A stretch of 64,000 nt of DNA, from positions 9,300,001 through 9,364,000 of the forward strand of contig NC_083513.1 in NCBI RefSeq assembly GCF_032362555.1, given 5' to 3'. This document shows, piece by piece, positions 25,801-33,925 of the stretch (its first letter is position 1; each line of letters opens with the position of its first letter). Made by a program: the position numbers and the translations under genes. The notes beneath the pieces were generated by a model. It saw only the letters and a program-made list of their open reading frames with translations. It ran no database searches and was not told the origin of the DNA. The stretch comes from Amyelois transitella. Its lineage: Eukaryota > Arthropoda > Insecta > Lepidoptera > Pyralidae.

Positions 25801-28800
25801 CACAACGTTTTTCCTCAGTGTATAAATAGTTTAAACACGCTGATGCCCATTGCCTAAAATAAAAACACCAGAAACAGCTGAACGTGGCCTTTTAGTCTTT
25901 ACGAGACTGATGTATATACCCCGTTAGGGATGAAGACCTGTTTATGTTTTTTTTTATTTTTTTGTCTCTCTGTCTGTATATTTGTACGCGCATCACGCAA
26001 AATCTACCGAACGGATCTGAACGAAATTCGGCACAGATATAGTTAGTAACCTGGATTAGAATAAAGGCTACTTTTTATCCTGAAATTCCAAGGGGATGAA
26101 ATAGGAGGTGCAAGTTTGAATGGAACTTTATGTACGGAGTCAAGTTGAAACGACATAGTATGTATGTATGTATCTTATAAATCAGTAATTCTAGTAGGTA
26201 CACCTGCAAAAGCCTGACCTACCTGATCCAGGACCATAGTCATAGGTGCATCTCGGGCTCCTCTCCAAAGAGATGAGACGCTTCTGGGACTAAGGGATGA
26301 AGCTAAAATGATTTGACTTAATTTTCTCTTATCGCTATTTTTCTCTACAGCAACATCAGTATACTACAGCCGTGGGTTCGGCGGTTGGGTGTCAGCAAGG
26401 TCCCGGTCCACCAGGGCCTGGGGCGCCCCGTGGCGGGCCCTGGGCCCCTCTCCCTGCGCAGCTGTACCACTGACATTACTGTGGACAGCAGCTGTTGGGG
26501 CCCACGCTGCTATGCTCGCGTTTTGTATAAGATCCCTTATGAATATTGGGTAAGATGGTATTCTACTTCGTTCGCCATCAGCCGTCATGTAAATTTTTAT
26601 TTGAAGCCTCTACTGATTACTTTATAATTCGCAGTCTTCAAGCAATAAGACAAGATTCGGCATGTTCACATTCTGTTCTGCACCTTAGCTTTGAATCACG
26701 CTAATTTTTCGTTTAAAACAAACCATATATTGACTTGAAGTAATACCCAAAGTAAATTTTCGATGTCACGATTTAAATTTTTAAACCTCTGACAATTAGG
26801 TACATATCGATAAGAGAAAGACGCAAACACTCTCCTTCTCTCTTTGATTTCCAGTTCTCAACCATTCAGATTACGTAATTCACTTTCCACCAACAGCTGT
26901 GGAAGTACCACGTGTATAGGCGTGGCAGGCGCCCAGCTGTCAGTCTCCATCACGACCCTGGCTGCAGCAGTATTTATGCTTCAACTGGACCTGAGGTTCG
27001 ACGCGTCGCTATCCCCACCCCCGAGGCAGTCTGACACACACATATTCACTGCTGTATCTATGGTAAGATTTTTACGTTAGGTAAGACGAAAGCGTTTAGG
27101 TTAGGTTGAAAGCTGCCAAAGAATAGTACATCACTATCTCCACCCTCGAGGCAGTCTTCTGAACGTAAGCTACCAAAGAATGGTACCTCACTATCCCCAC
27201 CCTCGACGCAGTCTGACACACAAATATGCACTGCCGTGTCTATAGTAAAGTCTTCTGCTGTTGCCTTAAAGTATGCTTCTTCGATAGCTTCCATTAAAAC
27301 CTTAGCTGCAGCAATATTTGATATTGGATTTGAGGTTCGAAGCCTCACTGTGCCCATTTCCGAGGAAACTGACACACATATGCACTGCCATGTCTATGGT
27401 CTTCAGCTCTTAACTTGGGGCTTGCTTCTTCGGTAGCTTCCGCCTCCATCACAACACTGGCCACAGCAATAAAGATTGCTGCATGATAAGTTTTTTAGGC
27501 GAAGCGCTGTGAAACACATATCACGTTGGCTTATAAAGTATAGGAGAGTAGAGGCCGCCCGCGACTTCGTCCGGGATAAAAAATAGCCTATATGTTATTC
27601 TGGGTCTTCGGCTACCTACATATGTACCAAATTTCATCGTAATCGGTTCAGTAGTTTTTGGGTGAAAGAGTAAAAAAACATCCATACTGACAACCTGACA
27701 TACTCACAAACCTTCGCCTTTATAATATTAGTATGATGTGGTAGCATTATAGAAAGAGAGAGGTTATAACCATGTTCATTAAAATGTCAGGGGTAAGGTT
27801 TCTCAGCGGATTTTTTGCTTTAACAAAAAGGTAAAAAGTTGTCTTTATGACTCGATCAAAAAATATATATAACACTGTTTATTTATGAAATCGCGAAACA
27901 AAATAATGAGATAAGTTTTCGAGAGACACAAATATTAGGATTCGCTTTGAATGTGTACAAAAGAAATTTCCCTCTCGTCTGCAGTATGGAAACAAAACAA
28001 TATCCACTTTGCACTCACGCGTGCTGAATAAAAATGTCTGCATATTCTGACACACTTTCTCTTAAAAATCTTTGTTCTTTAGCAAATCTTTAAGCACGAT
28101 TTCGTATGTTAGCGGAGCAGAAAATAACATAATTGTGTACCATTTTCTTTTATACCCTTAACCGTTCAAAATGAACAAAAGCATTGTTTTGGAGCAGAAA
28201 ATTCTGTATCTGTACGTACATTAAAATGGACCTAAAATTCTTTAGAGCTGAGATTCCAACTTGTACCAAGAAGAGATGAGAGAGAGATTTCAATTGGCCA
28301 CAATATTAATAAACATGGCTTTTCAATTAAATCTTATTGTAAAACTGGGCGGCTACTATAACCTCTAGTTTACTCACCTTCATTACTAATTGGTAACATG
28401 ACCTCCAAAGACGAGCTATTTAAGCCGCAGCATTAATAAATCGTTAACCTGTTTTTACAAGAAAATCTCTAGATACCCAGGATCCTATTAGTAGTAAATC
28501 TTTAATACATACAAAATATACATACATACAGTCACGTCCATATCCTTTGCTGGGTAGACAGAGCCAACAGTCTTATAAAATACGGAAATACTGATAGGCC
28601 ATGTTCAGTTTGTACCTATATGATGATGAAATTGAGATTCAAATAGTGACAGGTTGCAAGCCCATCGCCTACAAGAGGAATCCCAAGTTTTTAAGCCTAT
28701 CCCTTAGTCGCCTTTTACGACATCCATGGGAAAGATATAATACAAAATATAACATCAGAATAAACAATATTTTATGGAATAACTAGTGATGAAAAAATGT

Positions 28801-30501
28801 CTCTTTCCTACAACCATTGCATATATTAACTTACTTTTCAATATAGGTATTTATCTTCCTTCTTACCTAATGTAATGCAATTCCATCTTAAAAAGACATC
28901 ATCTGATCAGATCTGACAAAGATGTTACATACCTTACCAAAAGATCATTCATTCCGACATTTCATTCCACATCAGGTAGGCAGGCAGTTCATTCCACATC
29001 TTATGATATCACACATAATATTTCAAATTCCCTATACCTACTCATTGAAGTCTCTTATAACTTACTAGCCTATTTACAATTGAACGAAGCAATTTCTTTA
29101 AAATACGAAAGATAAATTTTCCTCTCATTCTTATTTGTATATATTATTTGTATAATTTTAAGGGACCATTTATAATCTGTCCTCGACCAGTATTCCAAGC
29201 ACGTACGTCGTCGCCTGTTATCTGTCGCGCCCCAAGTTCAAATCCTGACAAACAAAATAAAACTAAATGGACTCACGATTTCGGAATATTCAAGGAATAT
29301 TCTTCGAAAATCGTTTGATGTACAGATCTGAGAATAGATAGATAGATAGATAAACTCTTTATTGCACCATAAGAGAAAGAAAACAAAAATTAAGAGGATA
29401 TATCTTTTTTTTTATTGACTTAGCATGTGTTTTCTTTTTCTGTTATCAAAGCGTATTTTCAAGAACTCATTAGAAAATTTACTTATAGGAAGTTTTTATT
29501 AGTATGAGTTTTATTTTTATCAAGAATTTTTTTCTTTATAATTACTTTAAATATTAATTTTAGCTACTTCTAATGCTAAAATTTCTGAAAGTCATAATAC
29601 ATATAAAACTTGAATACTCCAATATTAGCAGTGTTAGGAACCTTAATTAGTTTTATAAGTCGGCGGTTATAAGCCCTTCAGCTTTTGAGGGTCGATGTAG
29701 TTTTTAAGTACTTTAATCTTATTTATAGGCTTTTAAGAGCGATTTCGTCAGTTAATCGCCACAGATATTTAATAACAATCATCGCTTATTGTCTGTTAGT
29801 TTGAATAAAATGCTACCCCAGGAAATATTCCATTCAAGTGTTTCATTTCAGCACAGCACTCCTTAAACAGCTGCATTTTTCTCAGAATATTTTTGAAGGA
29901 ATTCTGTAATTGGCCTTTCATAACTGTTATCATGTTTTCTAAGCATTGTTTGTTTTTATACATGTCTCTTATCCCTTGCAGGGTCGACAGAGCCAACAAT
30001 CTTAAAAAACTAAAAGGCCATGTTTAACTGTATGGTTTTATGATGGAATTGAGATTCAAATAGTAACAGGTCGCTAGCCCATCGCTTACAAGAGAAATCC
30101 CAAGTTTATAAGCCTCTCCGTTGGACGCCTTTTACGACACCCATGGACATGATATGATATGAAGTGGTTCTATTCTAAAGTGGCGGAAACCACACATGAT
30201 AAATTTAAATTCAAATTAAAAATTTTTATTCATTATTATAAGATACTTCATATCGCTTAATAATTGTCAAAACGTATGGTTTAACATCATAAGTTTACTG
30301 CCGCTTCCAAGGCGTCAGTGCAGAAGAAGCGGTAACAAACCGATTTATATTTTTTCAATAAGCGGTTTTTGATTTCCACAGGTACCTTTAACATCAGTGG
30401 CCATCAACAGTGGTAACAGTGGGGATGGTGGTACCGACCCCACCAACAGTCCCCTGAACAAGGAGAAGGACCTCCAATTACCCAACGACCCGAACTCCTG
30501 A
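13822..30501 (+). CDS. Predicted four-pass membrane protein, five exons, family unknown
   Basis: Five exons with GT-AG borders and agreeing phases: 13805-13944 (ATG at 13822, open upstream), 22342-22456, 26351-26549, 26855-27062 and 30382-30501 (TGA). Joined, they give 254 residues with no stop. Hydrophobic spans sit near residues 31-56 (ALRVRVLQIVCGIAGLVVGA), 65-85, 116-140 and 165-189, which suggests four membrane passes with both ends in the cytosol. The ~65-residue C-tail is polar, with SGNSGDGGTDPTNSPLNKEK. A short loop has Cys at 161 and 166. I do not recognise the family; tetraspanin CCG is absent, and a claudin- or TMEM-type protein is possible. The start could instead lie in an unseen upstream exon, since exon 1 has an acceptor-like 'ttgttccag' before it. 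Decayed copies of exons 1, 4 and 5 follow their parents (see findings). An intact LINE sits in intron 1. Confidence 0.72.
13955..14195 (-). repeat. SINE-like family B, most complete copy
   Basis: Plus-strand blocks: 'tagtcccggttgcatcctca', 'cctctctggagaggagcccg', 'tttttacacgaagcgacttc', 'catctgacctctgcaacctt' and 'gtgcaggtttcctcacgatg'. Pieces recur at 1028-1140, 2435-2500, 14355-14425, 34350-34475, 36730-36860, 37275-37450 and 48599-48800. The 114-codon ORF on the minus strand spans exon 1 of the host gene plus this repeat and is not a gene. Confidence 0.65.
14466..14555 (+). pseudogene. Decayed copy of exon 1 of the four-pass gene
   Basis: Aligns with 13820-13905 over about 85 bases. Shared blocks include 'gtgacgacgacctgg', 'cagtgct.tgagc..ggc.tctaa' and 'gtgcagctg'. 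The frame is lost by small indels and there is no clean donor. It lies about 520 bases past the end of the parental exon. Confidence 0.7.
14800..15010 (+). repeat. SINE-like family A with internal deletion
   Basis: Starts in (acat)n and 'tagtcacttctatgtccctt'. It jumps from 'gcggaatag' straight to 'ctgtttggcttagtgataga', missing the AGTCTT hairpin, then runs to a 'gtgccgggaaccacacggc' end. Confidence 0.85.
16210..17154 (+). CDS. LINE ORF1 protein, coiled coil plus FP25K-like domain
   Basis: This 314-residue protein should coat the LINE RNA as a chaperone-like nucleic-acid binder. Residues ~1-45 are disordered and basic. Residues ~50-142 form a long heptad-rich stretch (WIKTELSDLKKQVSEI, then NELETKTENIEKKIENLETD) expected to trimerise as a coiled coil. 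From ~165 on comes the conserved ORF1 core: SKNIVILGIPEP, then FRLGKYKPGINRPIKACYTS, IKIFSDRTPLQKQHFQKLKE and KTEGETNLAIKYIKGVPKI. No CCHC zinc knuckle is present. The last sense codons are TCA AAA AAC before TAG, which form the frameshift signal described separately. Confidence 0.88.
   Translation: MNEHRSPTGCGHSDRLGGSQPNLSELNPNYDTTPIRITQRVKRKVLDDDAWIKTELSDLKKQVSEIMVILKATSVSQAENINKLHEDVTTIKTHVNSIGDTIESIKLDQSNTKLRLNELETKTENIEKKIENLETDLNQFRETTTLSTITTATEPSISYEEIVNEVHERHQRSKNIVILGIPEPTSPINRFTYNKVEITKITKSIYPDCPEPNKTFRLGKYKPGINRPIKACYTSENTVKTILRNKSNLQMDTIKIFSDRTPLQKQHFQKLKEELKSRKTEGETNLAIKYIKGVPKITQTTGEKQGKETSKSKN
17085..20030 (+). CDS. LINE ORF2, endonuclease and reverse transcriptase
   Basis: The frame is open from 17085 (after a TAA at 17082-17084) to TGA-terminated 20030 and overlaps ORF1 by 70 bases in the -1 frame. 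It nicks target DNA and copies the LINE RNA. Counting from a TTG at 17229, the APE-type endonuclease has VTETW (~34-38), GGGVSIFVH, GDYN (136-139) and SDH (205-207). The reverse transcriptase has NYRPISVLP (~501), DLKKAFD (573-579), PQGSILGPLLF (~631) and the catalytic YADD (660-663). The first in-frame ATG is codon 80, inside the endonuclease, so AUG initiation cannot give a whole enzyme. Entry from ORF1 by -1 frameshifting is the favoured reading. No RNase H domain is evident. Confidence 0.9.
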   Translation, partial: RSSQNYPNNGREARKRDIQVKKLAAPSRGKITHKFIKNYNDIKSSHKSLKCLYINACSLVKKGKLDELKCIAAQIEPHIIVVTETWIKNETDVQKLNIPCYTHYNNFRQNRKGGGVSIFVHNNLKHRMIEDHCIADNNHYLWIHLEKQSLDIGAIYNPNKKNVDNFLELYSQQLEKRKRALVFGDYNFDLLVPDKETRKYKDILKENNFTIINKVHRKYSTRVTESTNTIIDHVCTNLKDNNFNFSLIESSMSDHRQIYLEVENHYSKPVQKIYYTAVNYKKLHDSAEHNIRKDESAYEMLEESILKCLSTSKVTKSKYLNPPRQDWIKNDIIQDIDKRNEIWHRYKTNKEDIKLEQEFKEARARVYKKIQTTKKTYYFKFFKNHMSKPKKMWKAIHELASNNIKHTAVPDKVILNSKIITDMQVICESFNSYFSTVGSTLASKIPNKYQKVDRNDTQSPNIVKATELTSFVPATVDEIIQIINDLDPNTSSGIDGISTKMIKCIKNIIAIPLTNSINNCLKMGVFPQSLKIAKVTPIFKNGNKSDPCNYRPISVLPVISKIFERVMYSRIEKYLKSKDFLYNKQYGFRPKSNTLSATIDLVTKIKNKIDEKQIVLGVFIDLKKAFDTISHKLLLAKLSNLGITGKAHDIFKSYFQNRRQIVKIGQHQSTPTLMTFGIPQGSILGPLLFLIYVNDIKNLGLKADISLYADDTCLFYYGHSCKTLKLKAQRDLNKLNDWFLSNLLTINTEKTNFVIFAAKNKNLDDIIKLKIDNDELKQKSSEKYLGIILDHYLDFKQHIHKIKTKLTSLSGAVRAVSNCLPRKIKYIIYNSLIKPHIDYLIEIWGTAAKSNLEPLQRAQNKFIKTLFNYDYNTPTIKIYTDTKIMNINQTYKYYTCTLIYKILNNKIHTVLTFQKKSQTQRMKLRNANHLVSRAPRTKFGSKNIQFEGVRMYNQLPIEIKEANSLGTFKRKLKSYILENQN
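17145..17171 (+). promoter_or_regulatory. Putative -1 ribosomal frameshift signal
   Basis: The slippery heptamer A AAA AAC (17145-17151) is in the ORF1 zero frame and directly abuts the ORF1 TAG. After six bases comes a perfect hairpin: CCCCCT (17158-17163), CC loop, AGGGGG (17166-17171). A slip of one base back continues into the ORF2 frame through 26 codons with no stop before the endonuclease. Confidence 0.8.
20818..21416 (+). repeat. Direct repeat pair, unclassified
   Basis: About 70 bases at 20818-20887 and 21348-21416 match with scattered changes: 'atccaattttgt', 'agaat.ttt.ctgtga.taaa' and 'gtcacg..caattt'. They flank a family A fragment in intron 1 of the four-pass gene. Confidence 0.6.
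21093..21218 (-). repeat. SINE-like family A, 5' part
   Basis: Plus-strand text 'gcgatgggctagcaacctgt', then 'cttgactgttggctctgttt' and 'ccgcaagggatataaacgtg' is family A read backwards. Confidence 0.85.
21530..21690 (+). repeat. LINE ORF2 C-terminus fragment (family D)
   Basis: One frame reads a C-terminus with MDEAKEVCRDRGKWKEV then a stop, followed by a (tatg)n tail. This resembles the D-R-x-K-W ends of insect LINE ORF2. Shorter copies lie at 33108-33185 and 53915-53975. Confidence 0.55.
21965..22158 (-). repeat. SINE-like family A, diverged
   Basis: Reverse-oriented blocks 'gggttaataacctgttgaaa', 'caacgtggcctatcagtctt' and 'ctctgtctaccccacaagag', ending in tatg repeats. Confidence 0.7.
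22519..22640 (+). repeat. SINE-like family A, internal part
   Basis: Blocks 'ctcgcggggtagacagagac', 'atggaattgagattcaaata' and 'tgacaggttgctagcccatc', 60 bases past exon 2 of the four-pass gene. Confidence 0.8.
23209..23363 (+). repeat. SINE-like family A, 5' two thirds
   Basis: Starts at a tatgta run, then 'atcacgtctatatctcttgc', 'gattcaaatagtgacaggtt' and 'gctagctcgtgcctacaaga'. Confidence 0.8.
23822..24035 (+). mobile_element. Non-autonomous Helitron-like element
   Basis: Blocks 'ctactaatattataaatgcg', 'aagctactgaaccgattacg' and 'atgaaatttggtatgtaggt', then a GC-rich end 'cgcgggcggcctctagta'. Reverse copies sit at 27545-27735 and 49261-49430. Confidence 0.6.
24147..24597 (+). repeat. Three SINE-like family A copies in a row
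   Basis: A shortened copy (24147-24246), a 5' fragment (24247-24332) and a full copy (24333-24597), each entered through its own 'cgtct' start. The last ends at 'gtgccggtaaccacactgc'. The order suggests insertion into or next to earlier copies at their microsatellite starts. Confidence 0.8.
25489..25722 (+). repeat. SINE-like family A, full length, diverged
   Basis: Has 'catacatacagtcacatctt', 'gagattcaaatagtgacaga' and a tail reading 'gttccaggaaccacccagca'. Confidence 0.8.
25945..26150 (+). mobile_element. Solo relative of the foldback element at 39007-39532
   Basis: About 150 bases ('ttgtacgcgcatcacgcaaa' through 'gaaattcggcacagatatag' to 'gggatgaaatagg') match the central part of the later element, without its long inverted arms. 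Confidence 0.65.
27110..27480 (+). pseudogene. Tandem decayed copies of exon 4 of the four-pass gene
   Basis: Downstream of the real exon (26855-27062), at least three partial copies can be read. One is near 27128-27155 ('ctatctccaccctcgaggca'). One spans 27180-27245 ('cctcactatccccaccctcg', 'cagtctgacacaca', 'cactgc.gtgtctat'). One spans 27280-27400 ('agctgcagcaatatttgat', 'gaggttcgaagcctcac', 'gacacacatatgcactgcca'). A further start lies at 27437-27470. All have lost the reading frame. Confidence 0.75.
27545..27735 (-). mobile_element. Non-autonomous Helitron-like element
   Basis: Reverse copy of the family at 23822-24035; the plus strand starts 'agaggccgcccgcgacttcg' and ends 'tttataatattagta'. 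Confidence 0.6.
28517..28737 (+). repeat. SINE-like family A, lacking the terminal hairpin
   Basis: From 'acatacatacagtcacgtcc' to 'tacgacatccatgggaaaga'; the 3' 'ggtgccgggaacc' end is missing. Confidence 0.8.
29961..30198 (+). repeat. SINE-like family A, near full length
   Basis: Blocks 'tcttatcccttgcagggtcg', 'attgagattcaaatagtaac' and a degraded tail 'gtggcggaaaccacacatga', about 180 bases before the last exon of the four-pass gene. Confidence 0.75.
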
Positions 30502-30744
30502 TCCAGCGGATCGGCCTGAAGGAAGTTCAGTGCAAGGATACAACTTATGTGACTTTAAAACCAAATAATATAATAGAGAATATAAATGATACGAGAAACT
30601 TGCATCGAAGATTCATTTTTCGTATAGTCATAGTCAAAAGTTTTAGACCTTTGACCATGTCTAAATGCGGATGAACTAAAAATAACTGGCAAAAGAACTT
30701 GAGTAGATCAAAAGTATTTGGTATCTGAAACGAGGTAATAAGCG

Positions 30745-30880
30745 AGACGGTAGTACTGACACTGCCAACAGTCCCCTGAACCAAAAAAAGGACCTCCAAC
30801 TACTAAATGATCCGAAATCCTTTTCCAGCGGAGCGGCTTAAAGAAAGTTAATTGCGAGATTTTCTGTGACTTAACATAAT
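30745..30880 (+). pseudogene. Decayed copy of the last exon and 3'UTR of the four-pass gene
   Basis: Matches 30427-30555 over about 130 bases: 'ggtagtactgac.c.gccaac', 'agtcccctgaac', 'aaggacctccaa.tac' and 'tccagcgga.cggc'. The stop region is altered (cctgatccag has become ccttttccag). The similarity runs on into what would be 3'UTR. Confidence 0.8.
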
Positions 30881-30889
30881 TATAACGTA

Positions 30890-32560
30890 AACTAAATGGA
30901 ATGGACTTTATAATATTATAAACTTGTGGATCCGTTTGTAATGTGCTGAGAAATTGCAGGCAAATAACTGAAATAATCTCTGGTATCGTCACAGGCAAAA
31001 GTCTTTACACAAAAAAAATTAAGTGACAAAAAGTGGAAACACAGCTTTTGATCACTAAAGGTCAACATTATATACTTTGTCTCGAAGTTGGTAAATAGGT
31101 TTTGTTTGTAAAAATACAAAAGGACAAATATTTTGGTATCGTCATAGTTAAAATTGTTAACCGGTCAATATATTTTTCGACCGTTGAGTTTGACAGAGAT
31201 ACACCACTACCAGAAAGCTTGAGTCGTATAACAAAAATAAATAAAAAATATTTTCTACCCTTGAATGGAAGTTGAGATAAATTTTGACATAAGGCATCTT
31301 TCCAATTCAATATATCGGTGTAGAAGAATATATTTTAATTCGTGTACAAAAAATATATGTAAAAAAGATAACTGCTTTTTTGACTTAAACCTAGTTGAAA
31401 TATTAGTAAAATATTCGATAACTATAAGTGCATAATTATTATATTAGGAATGTTAAATGTTGTCTTCAATTATTAGAAGCTTTTTTATATAAAGTAAAGG
31501 ATTATGTTTTTTTAAATAGATATATATGTATATAATAATAACTTTGTTCCTGATGTAAAAAAAAACAATTATAGGTAATAAATAGTTTTGCGGTTGTATA
31601 TAGTTCCACAATTTATATAAAGGATTGTATATTTTTTAAATTAAAAGGAATAACATTATTAAGTTCATGAAAAAAATACTACAATTTCGCATTAAAAACT
31701 TTACTTGATAAATGTACATACTTTTATTGTAAGAATATTTTTGTAATAAATGTTATAAAAATTATAAAAAATTTATAAAAGTTATAAAAAATAATAAAAA
31801 TTTAAATCTATCACTATTATATTTTTCTTCCACAATTTCGTAATTTTAAATCAATACTTTCATATTTACCTCTTAATAGATTTTGGGTAAACGATTAACA
31901 AAACCGTCAGTAGTGAACAAAAAATTTCATCGAAAAAAATAGGTTAAGGTTATTTTTTCTTCTAAGGCGTAGTAGCAAAATCAGAATTAATCTATGAAAA
32001 CGAGAATCTTGTTGACTTCAAAACTGCTCAATATAAATGTAGATAGCATTCGGAAGATATCAAATGTGACCCTTCACCTTTTCTATGATATTTCCCAAGA
32101 GAAAATTTGATTCGAAAGACGTACGAAATTTGTCCATATCACAGATTTAGAAATATTTCTACTTTATAAGTCTGTGGCCGTATGAATAAGGCACCCCGAT
32201 TGGCCAACGTGGACTTGTTACTGCTGTCTCTGCCTACCCCTATTTATTTAATCTAGTTTTTTGTATTTTGTTTATTTGTTATAATAAATAATTAATGTGG
32301 CCATTTAAAGTCATTATTTCTATGCAAAGATTTTTTATAATTAAGTAGATACTCTAAGGAGATTTCTATCTAAGAGAGATTGAAGTACAATAGAAGAAAA
32401 ACTTAGGCTCTGTCTTTGAAGGTTTTATTCAAAATCCAAAGATATTTTTTTTATAAATATCTGCCATTTTAAAGTCTTCTACAGATGTCTTCCCGTATTT
32501 ATATTTTTTATAAATTTTAAACGTTAAACTTATTTTCATTGCGTAAATTTGTTTGTGAAA
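30890..32560. other. AT-rich intergenic stretch
   Basis: Lies between the four-pass gene and the small secreted gene. It contains (ataaaaatt)-like low-complexity DNA near 31740-31800 and a trace of the 3'UTR-type repeat ('tatcgtcatagttaaaa') near 31140. No exon was found; the minus-strand ORFs here are antisense noise. Confidence 0.4.
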
Positions 32561-32571
32561 AAAAGCGAAAA

Positions 32572-33410
32572 ATGTTTTTGAAATCTTTAATTGTTTTTGC
32601 TGTCGGCATTATGCTTATTGACTGCATAGATCTAGATCCAGACTCGCCTCATTTCGATAGCTACCTATCCGTCATCAAGAATTATGGTGAGTCTTTTGCA
32701 TAATTTGGTTATTGTCAAGGTATGTACACATGTAAAAAATTGAGCGTCGGTAGTCAAAAGAGTAAGGTGCCCGAATAAAGAATGACAATGCCAATGACTC
32801 TACATTCATCAGTTTGTGTGCTAACCGATGCTCTTACGTGAGAGAGAAAACATCCAATGTTCCGGAAGAGAAGACTCTTCCGGAAAAGAGGATTATTAGT
32901 ACAAGTACATATCCCACTTCTGCCCCCAAACTATGGCATGCGCGACACCATTTTTATCACACGAAAGCTATCGCTGTTGCGCTTTTAATAATGACGTGAA
33001 ACGGGACAGCGATAGTATATCGTGCGAAAAAAATGACGTCGCGCGTGCAAAGCTACGCTGGAGCAATAACACTACAATAATCTCAAATTAATTCGCAGGT
33101 ATAATTACTTATGATCGTGGCAAGTGGAAAGAGGTAGTCTCTGCCTACCCCTCCGGGAAAGAGGCGTGATTTTATGTATGTATATATGTAATCCGCAGGT
33201 AGTTTAAAACCTTGTAACAAGTCGCACTGCAGTATACCCTGCCCAAACGCCGCCCCACCCCCCAATTGCCCAGAAGTGGTACCGTACTGTGTGACAGGCT
33301 GCGCATGCGTCTTGGACTGCGAAAACGATCAGAGGATCTGCTTCGAAACGAAGGGCTGCATGAATAGACGGGTGTATTTGAGCGGTAAACAGCAGAGAAA
33401 AAGAGTTTGA
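32572..33410 (+). CDS. Secreted cysteine-rich TIL-like protein, two exons
   Basis: Exon 1 is 32572-32686 (phase 1 donor GTGAG) and exon 2 is 33199-33410 (acceptor 'atccgcag', stop TGA). Joined they give 108 residues. The N-terminus MFLKSLIVFAVGIMLIDCID is a clear signal peptide. The mature part has ten cysteines ending CVTGCACVLDC...C....GC, the spacing style of trypsin-inhibitor-like (TIL) domains, which in insects mostly inhibit extracellular serine proteases. The tail GKQQRKRV is basic. A polyadenylation signal AATAAA lies at 33415-33420, just past the stop. The inhibitory role is inferred from cysteine count and layout only; a structural or antimicrobial role is possible. Frame and splice phase agree. 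The overlapping minus-strand ORFs are shadows. Confidence 0.75.
32960..33075 (+). repeat. Unclassified repeat shared with 7108-7262
   Basis: Contains 'ctatcgctgt' and, 38 bases on, its reverse complement 'acagcgatag', then 'gacgtcgcgcgtgc'. It lies in the intron of the secreted gene. Confidence 0.5.
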
Positions 33411-33797
33411 TAGCAATAAAGGCTGAATACATTTAATAAGTAGTTTTATTAAAATCGTTACTCGATATTCACTTTTTGCCCTTGGTAGGATTTTTTCTCC
33501 GGTTAACTCGATAACAGAAAATATTACCTTCGTAGACCGGTAGACTAATTGGAAGGTAGTATCGGTAGATTAATACTCACAAACTTTCGCATTTATAATA
33601 TTAGTAGGATTATTTTATAGCACAATAACACACCTCGTAGCGTGAGCAATAAAAAATTAATTACCCTGCTCTGGAATCCCTTTAACAAGCTAAATGCATT
33701 AGCGACTTACACAAACAAACATATATACTTTAATGAATAAACCATCTATCTATCCCAACTATAAAGCCGAAAGTAAGTTTGTTTCTTTATTGTTTTT

Positions 33798-33925
33798 TCA
33801 CGTCTATGCCTTGCGGGTTAGACAGAGCCAAGACTGAAAGGCCACGTTCAACTGTTTGGCTTGATGATAGAATTGAAATTCAATTAGTGACAGGTTGCTA
33901 GCTCATCGCCTAAAAGAGGAAGCTC
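33798..33925 (+). repeat. SINE-like family A, shortened
   Basis: Blocks 'cacgtctatgccttgcgggt', 'actgaaaggccacgttcaac' and 'gtgacaggttgctagctcat'; part of the AGTCTT hairpin is deleted. Confidence 0.75.

Noticed and set aside
29796..29999. 67-codon minus-strand frame with protein-like composition
   Set aside because: Overlaps the start of a family A copy, has no recognisable domain, and lies antisense in the last intron of the four-pass gene.
33172..33432. Two overlapping minus-strand frames of 70-86 codons
   Set aside because: Antisense to exon 2 of the secreted cysteine-rich gene, which has splice signals, a signal peptide and a poly(A) signal in its favour.
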